Counted from the stretch's first letter, positions 26,350-36,871 are shown. The stretch: 64,000 nucleotides of DNA from Chryseobacterium paludis (GCF_025403485.1 NZ_CP099966.1:2728001-2792000), one strand, 5' to 3'. Translations and numbers: made by a program. Notes: a model not told the origin generated them from the letters alone.

Positions 26350-27048
26350 TTTACCTAAATGATCTTTTAATATGGCTTTGTATGTTCTCCCTAAAGGAAC
26401 TTTATCTCCATCTTTCAAGTAAACATTTTTCACATCATAAGAATCGATATGAGAAGATAAAACAATGTAAGATTTGTGCACACGGATAAATCCAAAAGCC
26501 TGAAACTTCTCTTCAAAATTTGACATCCTGTCCAGGATCATGTACTTTTTTAAAGGGGTTACCAAAACAATATATTCTCCAAAACCTTCTACCCACAGAA
26601 TATCCTTAAGAAAAACCTTATTCATGATATAATTGGATTTAAACATAATAAAATCTTCTTTTTCTGCTTGTTCAGAAGAGTTTTTAAACTTCATGAAATC
26701 CTTAGCTTTGTGTATCGCTTTTCTGAAAGTCTCAAAATCTACCGGCTTCACCAGGTAATGCACAACATCCAGTTCAAAAGCTTTTACAGCATGCTGAGTT
26801 TCTAATGTCATAAAAATACACAGGGGCTTATAAGGAAGTTGCTGTAACAATTCTACTCCATTTATTCCAGGCATATTGATATCCAGGATCACAAGGTCTA
26901 CTCTATTTTTTATTAAATATTCCAATGCCATCTCAGGGTTCTGAAATGAACTTTGCAACTCTATCCCTTCTATCTGCGCACAGTATTGTTTGACAAGCTG
27001 CAACGCAGGATATTCGTCGTCTACATTTACTACAGATAGATTAGTCAT
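26347..27048 (-). CDS. LytTR-family response regulator
   Basis: This 233-residue cytoplasmic regulator has a receiver domain at about residues 4-118, with acidic Asp10/Asp11 and phosphoacceptor Asp56 in DLVILDINMPGINGVELL, and the conserved Lys in YLVKPVDF. A LytTR DNA-binding domain fills residues about 135-233 (ILWVEGFGEYIVLVTPLKKYMILDR, FIRVHKSYIV, VPLGRTYK). Its start overlaps the histidine kinase stop by 8 bases, so the two are translationally coupled. Targets may be the divergent transporter genes, though this is inference. Confidence 0.95.
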   Translation of the reverse strand: MTNLSVVNVDDEYPALQLVKQYCAQIEGIELQSSFQNPEMALEYLIKNRVDLVILDINMPGINGVELLQQLPYKPLCIFMTLETQHAVKAFELDVVHYLVKPVDFETFRKAIHKAKDFMKFKNSSEQAEKEDFIMFKSNYIMNKVFLKDILWVEGFGEYIVLVTPLKKYMILDRMSNFEEKFQAFGFIRVHKSYIVLSSHIDSYDVKNVYLKDGDKVPLGRTYKAILKDHLGK

Positions 27049-28150
27049 TCAGATTAATTTTTAAAGTTGTCTTATAGGTATTATCTTCAAGTACTTCAGA
27101 GAAAAGGTTAAAATTTCCTGAGTAATGCTTTTCTAATATTTGTATAATCGCTTCATTTCCCAACCCATTATATCCTGTATCTTCAGAAGGCCTTTTAGTA
27201 GTAATAGAATTTATAATTTCAAAGAATATATCCCGCCCTTCAATAGCATACGAAACTTTTATAAAACGATCAGATTCCAAACCAATTCCTGAATGCTTCA
27301 ACGCATTTTCAAAAAGTGTCAGAAATACAGATGGCGGAATTTCGATTACATCCAAAGTCTCTTCATTTTGAATATTAAAATCAATATTAAGTTGATTATC
27401 ATACTTCAACTGATACAGCGTAGCCAAAGAATGTATCGAAGAAAACTCCTGAGCCAGGCTTATCTTTTCTTTTCCACTGTCATAAATGATATACTGTAAA
27501 AGCTTACTGAGCTGCAAAATAGAATCTGAAGTTTTTCCAGAAGAAACAAAACTGTTTGCATAAATATTATTCAGCGTGTTCAATAAAAAATGTGGATTCA
27601 TCTTCGATTTTAAAAGATCCAGATAAAGCTGCTCCTTTTGTTCTCCCAGATCAACAACATCCTGCTCAATGATAAATTTATCTTTTGTAATCCCCAGAAA
27701 TGAAGCAACAACAATAATGATTCCCTGAGCCGTATACACATTATATAAAAATTTTGTATTGGAAAGAGTTTCATTAAAATTCATATTAAAAATCTCAGGT
27801 TCGAGTAAGATTCTGAAAAGACTCGACACCAAAAAGAGGATCAAAGCATACAGGATAAATTCCGGATACTTATTGGACAAATAAAAATAAGGAACTAAAT
27901 AATAATACACCAGATAATAAATTCCAATATTGAAAATAGTTACAGAAAGTATACTCCAAATCAAATCAGGAGCATCGAGGAAGTAGTTTTCGGTAAAATA
28001 AGTAATCAAAATGAAGAGGCAAAAGAAGAAAACATGCTGTAACCTCAACAAAAACTTCCAACGGGAATCCATAAGGACCTTCAGAATTTTAGAACTGAAT
28101 AAAATCCTGAAAACCAGCAGTATAATAACAATATTTATAATTAAAAACAT
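27041..28150 (-). CDS. LytS/YehU-type sensor histidine kinase
   Basis: This 369-residue membrane kinase has five or six hydrophobic helices in residues 1-155 without a recognisable ligand domain. A short coiled region (DLGEQKEQLYLDLLKSK) leads to the phospho-accepting His187 in KMNPHFLLNTLNN, the His_kinase family signature. An ATPase domain follows, with FENALKHSG as N-box and GYNGLGNEAIIQILEKHY as G-box. It signals to the LytTR regulator that overlaps it. The ligand is not visible, but the divergent citrate and dicarboxylate carriers suggest a carboxylate. Confidence 0.94.
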   Translation of the reverse strand: MFLIINIVIILLVFRILFSSKILKVLMDSRWKFLLRLQHVFFFCLFILITYFTENYFLDAPDLIWSILSVTIFNIGIYYLVYYYLVPYFYLSNKYPEFILYALILFLVSSLFRILLEPEIFNMNFNETLSNTKFLYNVYTAQGIIIVVASFLGITKDKFIIEQDVVDLGEQKEQLYLDLLKSKMNPHFLLNTLNNIYANSFVSSGKTSDSILQLSKLLQYIIYDSGKEKISLAQEFSSIHSLATLYQLKYDNQLNIDFNIQNEETLDVIEIPPSVFLTLFENALKHSGIGLESDRFIKVSYAIEGRDIFFEIINSITTKRPSEDTGYNGLGNEAIIQILEKHYSGNFNLFSEVLEDNTYKTTLKINLND

Positions 28151-28176
28151 TTCAAAAAACCTATTTCAAAAGTTTT

Positions 28177-28184
28177 CAAATATA
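28177..28184 (-). promoter_or_regulatory. -7 element (TATATTTG) of the LytS/LytTR operon
   Basis: A perfect TAnnTTTG on the minus strand, 27 bases ahead of the kinase start. No matching TTG was found at the right distance. Confidence 0.42.
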
Positions 28185-28240
28185 GGATGTTTTTGATGGA
28201 AAATGCAGTTCGCTGATAAAATAGGTCATTGATTGAAAAA

Positions 28241-28273
28241 TTGACAGCCCGGTACTTCTAATAAATATATTTG
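28241..28273 (+). promoter_or_regulatory. Promoter of the DUF2490-transporter unit
   Basis: TTG at 28241-28243, a 22-base spacer and TATATTTG at 28266-28273, 29 bases before the DUF2490 start. It is arranged back-to-back with the kinase promoter. Confidence 0.55.
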
Positions 28274-28301
28274 AGAAACAACAACATTAACCAAATATTA
28301 T

Positions 28302-28991
28302 ATGAAAATTAAGAGAAAATTAATTTTTATTTTTTTAATACTGCTCAACCATTTTTATGAGGCTCAAAGTAATGACACTTATAATATGTGGTTCCAATAT
28401 ATAATGACCGCAAAGGTATCGGACAAGAGTACATTAACCGCTTTAACGCAGTATCGATCTTTTGACCTTGCCTATGACACTAGACTTTTCCTTGTTAATG
28501 CTTACCTGGATTATGAAGTAACAAAAGGAGTAAGGCCTGCTGCAGGAGGGATGTTTCTTATTTTAGATTCCTATCAGTCCAATGATCAGAAAAAAACGCG
28601 GTATGAAAAAAGAGCATTCCAACAGGTAACCCTGGATCACGATATTGGCAGAACATCCGTCTCCAGTAGATTTCGTGTAGAAGAAAGATTTATCAATAAT
28701 CCTGATGAATTTGTACTTAGAGTACGTTATCTGATCTCTATGAGAATTCCTTTCAATAAAAAAGGTGAAAAAGAGAAATTATATGGCATCCTGAAGAATG
28801 AAATAAGGATGAATATTAAGAAAGAAGACCCCTTCGACAGCAACCGTATTACTGCCGGACTCGGAATAAAAGCTGGAAGAAATTCAGCCATCGAATTGGC
28901 TTTTATCAATCAATTGTCACCAGGAAAAACAAGCAATTATGGATACATAGGTTTCAGAAACACTTTTGACTGGAGAAAGAAACAAAAATAA
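28302..28991 (+). CDS. DUF2490-family outer-membrane beta-barrel protein
   Basis: This 229-residue protein has a hydrophobic signal (KLIFIFLILLNHFYEAQ) followed by NDTYNMWFQYIMTAKVSDKSTLTALTQYRSF, the start of the DUF2490 family. Alternating hydrophobic strands and the final aromatic strand (GYIGFRNTFDWRKKQK) suggest a small outer-membrane barrel. It may act as a porin for the substrate of the citrate carrier that begins 35 bases downstream. That role is inferred from position only. Confidence 0.75.
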   Translation: MKIKRKLIFIFLILLNHFYEAQSNDTYNMWFQYIMTAKVSDKSTLTALTQYRSFDLAYDTRLFLVNAYLDYEVTKGVRPAAGGMFLILDSYQSNDQKKTRYEKRAFQQVTLDHDIGRTSVSSRFRVEERFINNPDEFVLRVRYLISMRIPFNKKGEKEKLYGILKNEIRMNIKKEDPFDSNRITAGLGIKAGRNSAIELAFINQLSPGKTSNYGYIGFRNTFDWRKKQK

Positions 28992-29025
28992 CCGATACAT
29001 TACTTATAAAATTTAATATACTGCT

Positions 29026-30312
29026 ATGCTAACATTTCTTGGGTTTTTGATGATCCTCATTTTCATGGTACTCATCATGAATAAAAAAATGACACCTCTT
29101 ACTGCTTTGGTGATCGTGCCGGTAGTAGTTGCTCTCATTGCAGGATTCGGTCCTCAGCTTGGGGACATGATGAAAAATGGAGTCAAAGAAATAGCGCTTA
29201 CCGGCGTCATGCTGATTTTTGCTATCCTCTATTTTAGCTTAATGATCGACACCGGACTATTTGAACCATTGGTTAATGTAATATTAAAAGCCGTTGGAGA
29301 TAATCCTATTAAAACAACCATAGGAACAGCTATCCTCACCACATTGGTTTCGCTGGACGGAGATGGCTCTTCTACCTATATTATCGTAGTCGCTGCCATG
29401 CTTCCCCTTTACAAAAAACAGGGACTGAATCCACTTATTCTTACCTGTATCATTATGCTTGCTGGTGGTATTATGAATATTCTTCCCTGGGGTGGGCCCA
29501 CTGCCAGAGTCATGAGCTCCTTGAAACTTGGACATACAGAAATTTTTGTCCCTATGATTCCCATTATGATTTTAGGAATCTGCTGGGTGCTATTTGTCGC
29601 TTACATTCTAGGTTTAAAGGAAAAAAAACGAATTGCAAAACATGGAAAATACACCAATTACAGTGGCAGTGATATTGTTGGGGAGGTAGACCCCAAACTT
29701 CTCCGTCCAAAGCTTATCTGGATCAACCTTGGACTTACGGTCGTTCTTTTAACGGTTATGATTTTAGATCTCGTTCCCCTTGGGATTGCATTTATGATTG
29801 CATTTTGTATCGCTTCTGTTATCAATTATCCAAAATTAAAGGACCAGCAGAAAATAATGTCCAAACATGCAGGAAATGCATTATCCGTGGCGGGGATGAT
29901 CTTCGGAGCAGGAATTTTCACAGGAATTCTAAATGGTTCCGGTATTATGCAAGCTATGGGAAACAGTATGATAGAGATCGTTCCGAAAAGCTGGGGTAGT
30001 TCTTTAAATATTATTACAGCCGTATTCAGTGTTCCGTTAACCTTCTTTCTTACCAATGATGCTTATTATTTTGGAATACTGCCTATCATTGCAGCTACAG
30101 GTCATCAGCTTGGTATTCCACCGGATATATTAGGAAGAGCAAGCCTTGTAGGACAGGCTTCTCACCTTTTGAGTCCGCTGGTTCCTTCAACTTATTTACT
30201 GGTTTCACTTGCGGGTGTAGAATTTTCTGATCATTTAAAATACACACTCAAATGGGCTATCGGATCATCTATTGTTATGTTATTGGGAGCACTGCTTCTT
30301 GGAATTATATAG
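29026..30312 (+). CDS. CitMHS-family citrate (metal-citrate) transporter
   Basis: This 428-residue inner-membrane carrier has about 11 hydrophobic helices. The N-terminus MLTFLGFLMILIFMVLIM, the loop LDGDGSSTYIIVVAAMLPLYKK, ILPWGGPTARVMSSL and the C-terminal SPLVPSTYLLVSLAGVEFSDH fit the CitMHS family. Bacillus CitM and CitH import magnesium- or calcium-citrate complexes with protons. It probably belongs to the same transcript as the DUF2490 gene. The metal preference cannot be read from sequence. Confidence 0.92.
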   Translation: MLTFLGFLMILIFMVLIMNKKMTPLTALVIVPVVVALIAGFGPQLGDMMKNGVKEIALTGVMLIFAILYFSLMIDTGLFEPLVNVILKAVGDNPIKTTIGTAILTTLVSLDGDGSSTYIIVVAAMLPLYKKQGLNPLILTCIIMLAGGIMNILPWGGPTARVMSSLKLGHTEIFVPMIPIMILGICWVLFVAYILGLKEKKRIAKHGKYTNYSGSDIVGEVDPKLLRPKLIWINLGLTVVLLTVMILDLVPLGIAFMIAFCIASVINYPKLKDQQKIMSKHAGNALSVAGMIFGAGIFTGILNGSGIMQAMGNSMIEIVPKSWGSSLNIITAVFSVPLTFFLTNDAYYFGILPIIAATGHQLGIPPDILGRASLVGQASHLLSPLVPSTYLLVSLAGVEFSDHLKYTLKWAIGSSIVMLLGALLLGII

Positions 30313-30394
30313 CTGAAATTAGTTTATAATTATTATATTTCAAACTTATAATTATAATCAGCCATCCTTTTACGCAGAGAATAATAATTTTGAA

Positions 30395-31627
30395 ATGAAC
30401 CTTTTCCATACAAAAAAAACATTCACCAGCAGATATTTAAAAAATCTTACGCTGTATGTCTTCGTAGCCATCATTGGTGGTGTACTTGCCGGACATTACA
30501 TTCCTGAGATAAGTATTAAGCTTGGTGTTATCAGCAGATATTTTTTTATGGTTTTGGAAATGATCATACTGCCCATTATTTTTATGGCGATTATTTATGG
30601 GATCTGTCATTTATCAGATATCAAAAATGCAGGAAGTGTGGTCTGGCATACCGCTCTTTATTTTTTAATTATAAGTTCAATAGCCATTTTACTGGGATTT
30701 ATTTTTGGTATTGCTGTGCAACCCGGTGCCAATACAGGAATTGAGCTAACTAAAATAAATACAACCCTCCCAAAGAATTTTGAAATCAATGACAGCTCTA
30801 TAACGTCTGTTATCTATCTTAACAGACATGGTATCTTTCTTATTACCTCCATTATTATCGGAATCTATATGAATCTGTCGAAAGGAAGGGAAAAGTTTAT
30901 AAAAATATTAGATCGGGGTCTTGATATTTTTTATACCATCATTAAATATTTATATTTCACGCTCCCTTTTATTATTTTTTGCAACATCGCTTATGGCATC
31001 GCTGTATATGGTATCAATACCCTTCTGCCACTTAGCAAAGTTGTGGCAACCGTATACCTCACAGATATTGTTTTTATTTTTGGGATTTTAGGACTTGTTT
31101 CCTATGTATTCAAATTTAATCTGTGGAAATTTCTTGTCAGTATCAAAGAGGAAATCATTCTTGTCGTTACTACATCTTCTTCGAAAACCGCATTCCCCAT
31201 TATTTTTGAAAAAATGGAATCCCAGGGGTACAGCAGAAAGATTTTAAGATTTATTATTCCACTTGGGTATAATTTCAATCTTGCCGGAGCCTGTATCTAT
31301 ATTTCTGTAGCCTGTTGTTTTCTGATCCAGTTTTATCATATTTCTTTAAGCCTTAATGATTATTTATGGCTTTTTGTCATTATTTCCATTACCTCAAAAA
31401 CAGCTTCGGGAGTTCCTGGATCTGGCTTTTTGGCCCTTATATTTACTTTGAATAGATTTGGAAAAATTCCGGTGACTGATTTAGCATTACTTTACAGTGT
31501 AGACCGTTTTATGAATGAAGCAAGATCGGTAACCAATTTTATTGGCATTGCTGTTTCAGGTGCTGTAATTTCAAAAATCAATCAGCCTTTGGAGAAAAAT
31601 GAAGTGACAGAATTCAATAATAATTAA
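30395..31627 (+). CDS. Dicarboxylate/amino-acid:cation symporter (DAACS family)
   Basis: This 410-residue carrier is of the GltP/DctA type. Eight or so transmembrane segments include the early LEMIILPIIFMAIIYGI. The serine-rich re-entrant loop TTSSSKTAFPIIFEKM and the second loop TASGVPGSGFLALIF follow. YSVDRFMNEARSVTNFIG is the conserved substrate/cation-binding helix. Substrates in the family are glutamate, aspartate or C4-dicarboxylates; the local context favours dicarboxylates. Its stop codon overlaps that of the convergent gene on the minus strand. Confidence 0.93.
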   Translation: MNLFHTKKTFTSRYLKNLTLYVFVAIIGGVLAGHYIPEISIKLGVISRYFFMVLEMIILPIIFMAIIYGICHLSDIKNAGSVVWHTALYFLIISSIAILLGFIFGIAVQPGANTGIELTKINTTLPKNFEINDSSITSVIYLNRHGIFLITSIIIGIYMNLSKGREKFIKILDRGLDIFYTIIKYLYFTLPFIIFCNIAYGIAVYGINTLLPLSKVVATVYLTDIVFIFGILGLVSYVFKFNLWKFLVSIKEEIILVVTTSSSKTAFPIIFEKMESQGYSRKILRFIIPLGYNFNLAGACIYISVACCFLIQFYHISLSLNDYLWLFVIISITSKTASGVPGSGFLALIFTLNRFGKIPVTDLALLYSVDRFMNEARSVTNFIGIAVSGAVISKINQPLEKNEVTEFNNN

Positions 31628-32256
31628 TGCTCCTGAGAGGTCCATTTCTTTTTAGAGGTGCTAAAATAGTCCCACACATCATCATAGTTCTTTACAGGTA
31701 TTTCCGGTTTTATTTCTGATGCCCTGTTTTCTAAATCCTTTATTTTTTCGCTTTCAGAAACAGCACCAAATCTGTAGTTTTCATGGGTTGTTTTCACATA
31801 AATTAGATGCCGGAACATTCCATTTTTATAAGTGTCTTCAAAGATGCCTATCTCCTTCATTTGACCAAAAGGAATGGTTTCCAAATTTGCCGTTCGCGTA
31901 ATAATCAGATCATTTTGAGTGATGATAAACATGGGTAATATTTGATTGGTATTAAAAAAAGTAAAGCTTTTATTCTGCATTTCTATTTTTCGCCAATCCT
32001 TTTCGGGTAACCTTTCAATAACAACTTTTATTCTGTTATATCTCTTTCGGATCATACGCCAGAAGAAAAAAACAATCAAAAGAAACAAGATAAATAAAAT
32101 AATTTCTGTTGGACTGCTTTTATTTAGATTTTGCAGATTTATTTCATTTTGGAAAGTCACTATAAAAACTACAGCAATCAAACTAAAAAGAAGGAATGCA
32201 TACAGATATTTTCTTATGCTGACTTTTCTTAAAACCTGTTTCTTTTTTTCATTCAT
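31624..32256 (-). CDS. Membrane protein with C-terminal PH-like domain, unknown
   Basis: This is a 210-residue protein I do not recognise at family level. Two hydrophobic helices (about residues 17-34 and 49-66) form a hairpin anchor with a basic loop. The remaining about 140 residues (NQILPMFIITQNDLIITRTANLETIPFGQMKEIGIFED) look like a small bacterial PH-type beta domain facing the cytoplasm. Its stop codon overlaps the convergent DAACS stop in TTAA. Two other proteins in the window, at 36370 and 47714, share this TM-plus-beta layout. Confidence 0.68.
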   Translation of the reverse strand: MNEKKKQVLRKVSIRKYLYAFLLFSLIAVVFIVTFQNEINLQNLNKSSPTEIILFILFLLIVFFFWRMIRKRYNRIKVVIERLPEKDWRKIEMQNKSFTFFNTNQILPMFIITQNDLIITRTANLETIPFGQMKEIGIFEDTYKNGMFRHLIYVKTTHENYRFGAVSESEKIKDLENRASEIKPEIPVKNYDDVWDYFSTSKKKWTSQEH

Positions 32257-32289
32257 TTAGAAATAATTTTCAACAGAAAAGTACAAAAA

Positions 32290-32313
32290 AACGCCTTACA
32301 AAAAAGTAAAGCG
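32290..32313 (-). terminator. Probable terminator of the serine protease gene
   Basis: AACGC then TTAC pair with GTAA then GCGTT around one mismatch. An A-run lies to the left, giving a U-tract on the minus strand. Confidence 0.5.
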
Positions 32314-32356
32314 TTCTTTATATAGATCATTTATTGTTTTTTAAGGCCTCCTGTCA

Positions 32357-33541
32357 CTAATTCCCCCAGTTATTTCTTGCCCAGACAACCAGAGCAGGTA
32401 ACATGTCTCCTCCCGAAGCTACAGAATGAAGATTTGAACCGAAAAGTTCCCAATCTGTTTCATTACCATGATGAACTCCTATAGCATACATCTGTCCGTT
32501 AGAGAACCAACTGTACAATGGTGAACCCGATGCTCCACTTGCCTCATCAGCATAAGATTCTATCTGGGTGCTGTCTACTGTTCTTCCATCCGGTAATTTA
32601 ACATCATCACCGTCGTCGTCATCCACAACACTGATACTGCTTTGGTAGGTTGGTCTATTTTCCCCTTTATCATACGGATAACCTGTCATCGTCCATACAT
32701 TCATGTCTTCCCAATCGCTGTTATAGCTTTTGGCTCCGAAGTACCCTGTCGTATCTCCAATATTATCATATAATTTTACGACCATCATATCATTACCCAC
32801 ATCACTTTGATAGGCTATATAACTTTCTCCGTAGGTGTAGAATGAGTTTCCATAAATTGATCTTCCATCGTAATAAGCAGGTATTACTTTTATCATCCAT
32901 GATTTGTATGGCTGTTGCGGTCTCATATGTCCTGAAGTCATCAGAATTTTTCTACCGACCATAAATCCGGTTCCCCGCCCTTGATATGACCAGGGTGATG
33001 CGTCAGTTAGCTTAGTATAAACCTCTACTCTACAGACACAACATTCAGGATAGGTATTAGGATAAATATTCACTCTGTTATCGCTGCCAAAAATCGTGGT
33101 GTGGTTGGCACTTTTCGTAACGATTCTGTTTAGTCGGTTTCTCTTTGCAGATTTGGTATTTGCAAAAACTACTTTAGGATGCAGTCCAAGGATATGCGTT
33201 TCCGGAACAAAAGCTTCAGCTTCGGTCACTTTTATTTTCTCAGACTTGATTTTAGTCTGAAGTTTTTCCATAGAAATAATTTCTTCCGTTTTACCTGGAA
33301 TCCCCCAGTCAAATGGGGAGATCTGATCTAACTGACCTAATTCCTTATTCAGTTTTGATACCGAAAGCTTCGCTGAATCTTTTACCTTTTCAGTGAGCCT
33401 AAAACTTTTGGCAGCATCTGTAATAAAAAGATTTCGATCCAATTCTTTAGTTGGACGTGGGTTCTCCTGTTCCAATAACAACTCCTTAGGAATTGGTGAG
33501 TCGGCTGGAACACCTTGAAAGATTTTTTTTAATTTTTCCAT
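32357..33541 (-). CDS. Trypsin-like serine protease without signal peptide
   Basis: This 394-residue protein starts at MEKLKKIFQGV; eighteen codons upstream were excluded as a less likely extension. Residues 1-165 form a charged N-terminal region of unknown role. The catalytic domain of the glutamyl-endopeptidase/trypsin-like fold follows: His205 in LMTSGHMRP, Asp251 in SDVGNDMMVVKLY and Ser340 in ASGASGSPLY. Cysteines cluster in YPECCVCRVEV. I see no hydrophobic signal peptide, which is odd for this class; it may stay in the cytoplasm or use another route. It is the neighbour of a bacteriocin-like peptide gene transcribed away from it. Confidence 0.85.
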   Translation of the reverse strand: MEKLKKIFQGVPADSPIPKELLLEQENPRPTKELDRNLFITDAAKSFRLTEKVKDSAKLSVSKLNKELGQLDQISPFDWGIPGKTEEIISMEKLQTKIKSEKIKVTEAEAFVPETHILGLHPKVVFANTKSAKRNRLNRIVTKSANHTTIFGSDNRVNIYPNTYPECCVCRVEVYTKLTDASPWSYQGRGTGFMVGRKILMTSGHMRPQQPYKSWMIKVIPAYYDGRSIYGNSFYTYGESYIAYQSDVGNDMMVVKLYDNIGDTTGYFGAKSYNSDWEDMNVWTMTGYPYDKGENRPTYQSSISVVDDDDGDDVKLPDGRTVDSTQIESYADEASGASGSPLYSWFSNGQMYAIGVHHGNETDWELFGSNLHSVASGGDMLPALVVWARNNWGN

Positions 33542-33740
33542 TTTTTTAATTTTATGATGGTTTGGTTTAACAAAGGTGAAGCAATGCAACAGCAAATACT
33601 CTAGTGGTATCCCTGCTTTTATTCAGTACAATCCCCGCAATCGATCGCAGTATAATCCACAGGGTATCAATTTATTATATTTTATTTTTTTTCTACATAA
33701 AGAGAAAATTGCTTATATTAGAAGAACCAAAAAACAAATA

Positions 33741-33783
33741 CTGTTTAACTCGCTAAACAGATAGTCAAAAGTCCCAATTGACT
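33741..33783. promoter_or_regulatory. Two short inverted repeats ahead of the peptide gene
   Basis: CTGTTTA/TAAACAG (33741-33760) and AGTCAA/TTGACT (33763-33783) lie in tandem about 40-80 bases before the small peptide start. They could be operator sites or part of a leader. No regulator gene is adjacent. Confidence 0.3.
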
Positions 33784-33820
33784 TTAAATGTTTGGGGTCA
33801 TCAAAACAAAATATTTACTT

Positions 33821-33955
33821 ATGAAAAATGCTAAATTACTAAGCAGAGACGCACAAAAATCCATTCAGGGAGGTGCCGCGAGACTTGTTTGTTGCGAACG
33901 CGACGATAACGGAAAATGTACTCTTTGGATCGGACCAGGGCAAAATTGTCCTTAA
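33821..33955 (+). CDS. Bacteriocin-like small peptide with double-glycine leader
   Basis: This is a 44-residue peptide. The leader MKNAKLLSRDAQKSIQGG ends in Gly-Gly at residues 17-18, the cleavage site used by C39-type peptidase/ABC exporters. The LSRDAQKSIQGG pattern resembles the K-L-S-R leader of small bacteriocin-like proteins that are frequent in Chryseobacterium. The 26-residue core (from AARLVCCERDDN) has four cysteines, suggesting disulfides or another modification. A clear hairpin terminator follows its stop. No exporter or maturation enzyme is adjacent. Whether it kills, signals or does something else is unknown. Confidence 0.78.
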   Translation: MKNAKLLSRDAQKSIQGGAARLVCCERDDNGKCTLWIGPGQNCP

Positions 33956-33982
33956 TCAAAAGACCATTACAGTTAAATACAG

Positions 33983-34005
33983 GCCGGAATTTTTCCGGCT
34001 TTATT
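33983..34005 (+). terminator. Terminator of the small peptide gene
   Basis: A GC-rich 7-bp stem (GCCGGAA with TTCCGGC) with a 3-base loop, then TTTATTTTTT. Confidence 0.78.
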
Positions 34006-34145
34006 TTTTATTGTTCTGCCAAAATTTCACACCCGAAATAAAACTCTGCCATTTTTAACTGTCAATGATGAACAATGAACCCTGAACTTCATTTGGCACA
34101 CATTTAGAGAATTTGAATGCAGAAATAATTAAAAAAAGATATATT

Positions 34146-34423
34146 ATGTCAGTAAACTTTAAACCACTAGCAGATAGAGTTTTGATCGAACCAATCGCTG
34201 CAGAAACTAAAACAGCTTCAGGTATTATTATTCCGGACACTGCAAAAGAAAAACCACAAGAAGGTACAGTAGTAGCAGTAGGTCCTGGTAAAAAAGATGA
34301 GCCTACAACTGTTAAAGCAGGTGACAAAGTTCTTTACGGAAAATATTCAGGTTCTGAATTAAAATTAGACGGGAAGGATTACTTAATTGTAAAGGAAGGA
34401 GATCTATTAGGAATTATTGGATA

Positions 34424-34424
<1 letters not shown>
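34146..34424 (+). CDS. groES: Co-chaperonin GroES
   Basis: This 92-residue subunit forms the lid of the GroEL folding chamber. The start is [16 protein letters not shown], the standard N-terminus; eleven codons upstream are open but not conserved-looking. The mobile loop is [19 protein letters not shown], followed by [11 protein letters not shown] and the C-terminal [16 protein letters not shown] saw no CIRCE element (TTAGCACTC-N9-GAGTGCTAA) upstream, so heat control, if any, works otherwise. groEL follows after 104 bases. Confidence 0.97.
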
Positions 34425-36154
<1,730 letters not shown>

Positions 36155-36185
36155 TAGCAAGTCGCTAAGACAAATTTAATATACT

Positions 36186-36218
36186 AACCGCTCTATTTTA
36201 TAGGGCGGTTTTTTTTGT
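36186..36218 (+). terminator. groEL terminator
   Basis: A 10-bp stem with one G-U pair (AACCGCTCTA with TAGGGCGGTT) is followed by eight T residues. A degenerate copy of this terminator occurs at 37026-37058. Confidence 0.82.
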
Positions 36219-36369
36219 TTAATACTGCTTTATAACATTCAACATTGGTTTAGGGATTTATATATTTTTGCAGCACCAAAATTAACCAAGAAACATATTT
36301 TCAAAAGTTACAAAGTTTCATATATTTGACAATTGGACTTTACTTAAAAAGAAAATCAATAAAAATATA

Positions 36370-36861
36370 ATGACACTAAAAATAAAAAATTATTTCATTG
36401 TTTTTTTTAGAACTGCACTCTCTTTTTTTTCAATCTCCCTGCCATTTATTTTTACCGAAGGAGCATATCAAAATATGATTTCACAAGGCCATTATTTATG
36501 GTTTAGTTACTTTATTTTAATCTTTCTATTCATAATTTTCCTACTAGTGAAAAAGAATTATTATGAATTGATACTTGCTAATATTCAAAACGAAAATCTA
36601 GTCTATCGTAACTTCTTAATAATAAAAAAGACTATACACTTAAACGATATTCTTGGATATAAAAATGGAGTTGATGATGATGGAAATGAATTTATAAGTC
36701 TATTCGATGATAAAAACAAAAAATTGGTAACTTTAAAAATAAACATATATTCCAATGTACCTGAATTTGTAGAAGCTTTACATAGTAAACACATTGGATA
36801 TGAATTGACCTCTTTTCAACATGTAATTGAGAGGATTAAAAAAAAATTTACAAATAAATAA
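36370..36861 (+). CDS. Small membrane protein with cytoplasmic beta domain, unknown
   Basis: This is a 163-residue protein that I do not recognise. Hydrophobic helices occupy about residues 9-28 and 42-60 (SYFILIFLFIIFLLV). The rest (NENLVYRNFLIIKKTIHLNDILGYKNGVDDDG, then KLVTLKINIYSNVPEF) resembles a PH-like domain. The gene lies exactly between groEL and a second copy of the groEL 3' end, so it may have arrived with that copy. Codon use is more AT-rich than groEL. Confidence 0.62.
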   Translation: MTLKIKNYFIVFFRTALSFFSISLPFIFTEGAYQNMISQGHYLWFSYFILIFLFIIFLLVKKNYYELILANIQNENLVYRNFLIIKKTIHLNDILGYKNGVDDDGNEFISLFDDKNKKLVTLKINIYSNVPEFVEALHSKHIGYELTSFQHVIERIKKKFTNK

Positions 36862-36871
36862 AACTTCGTAT

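Noticed and set aside
34006..34145. CIRCE/HrcA operator ahead of groES
   Set aside because: No TTAGCACTC-N9-GAGTGCTAA or near match was found in the region.
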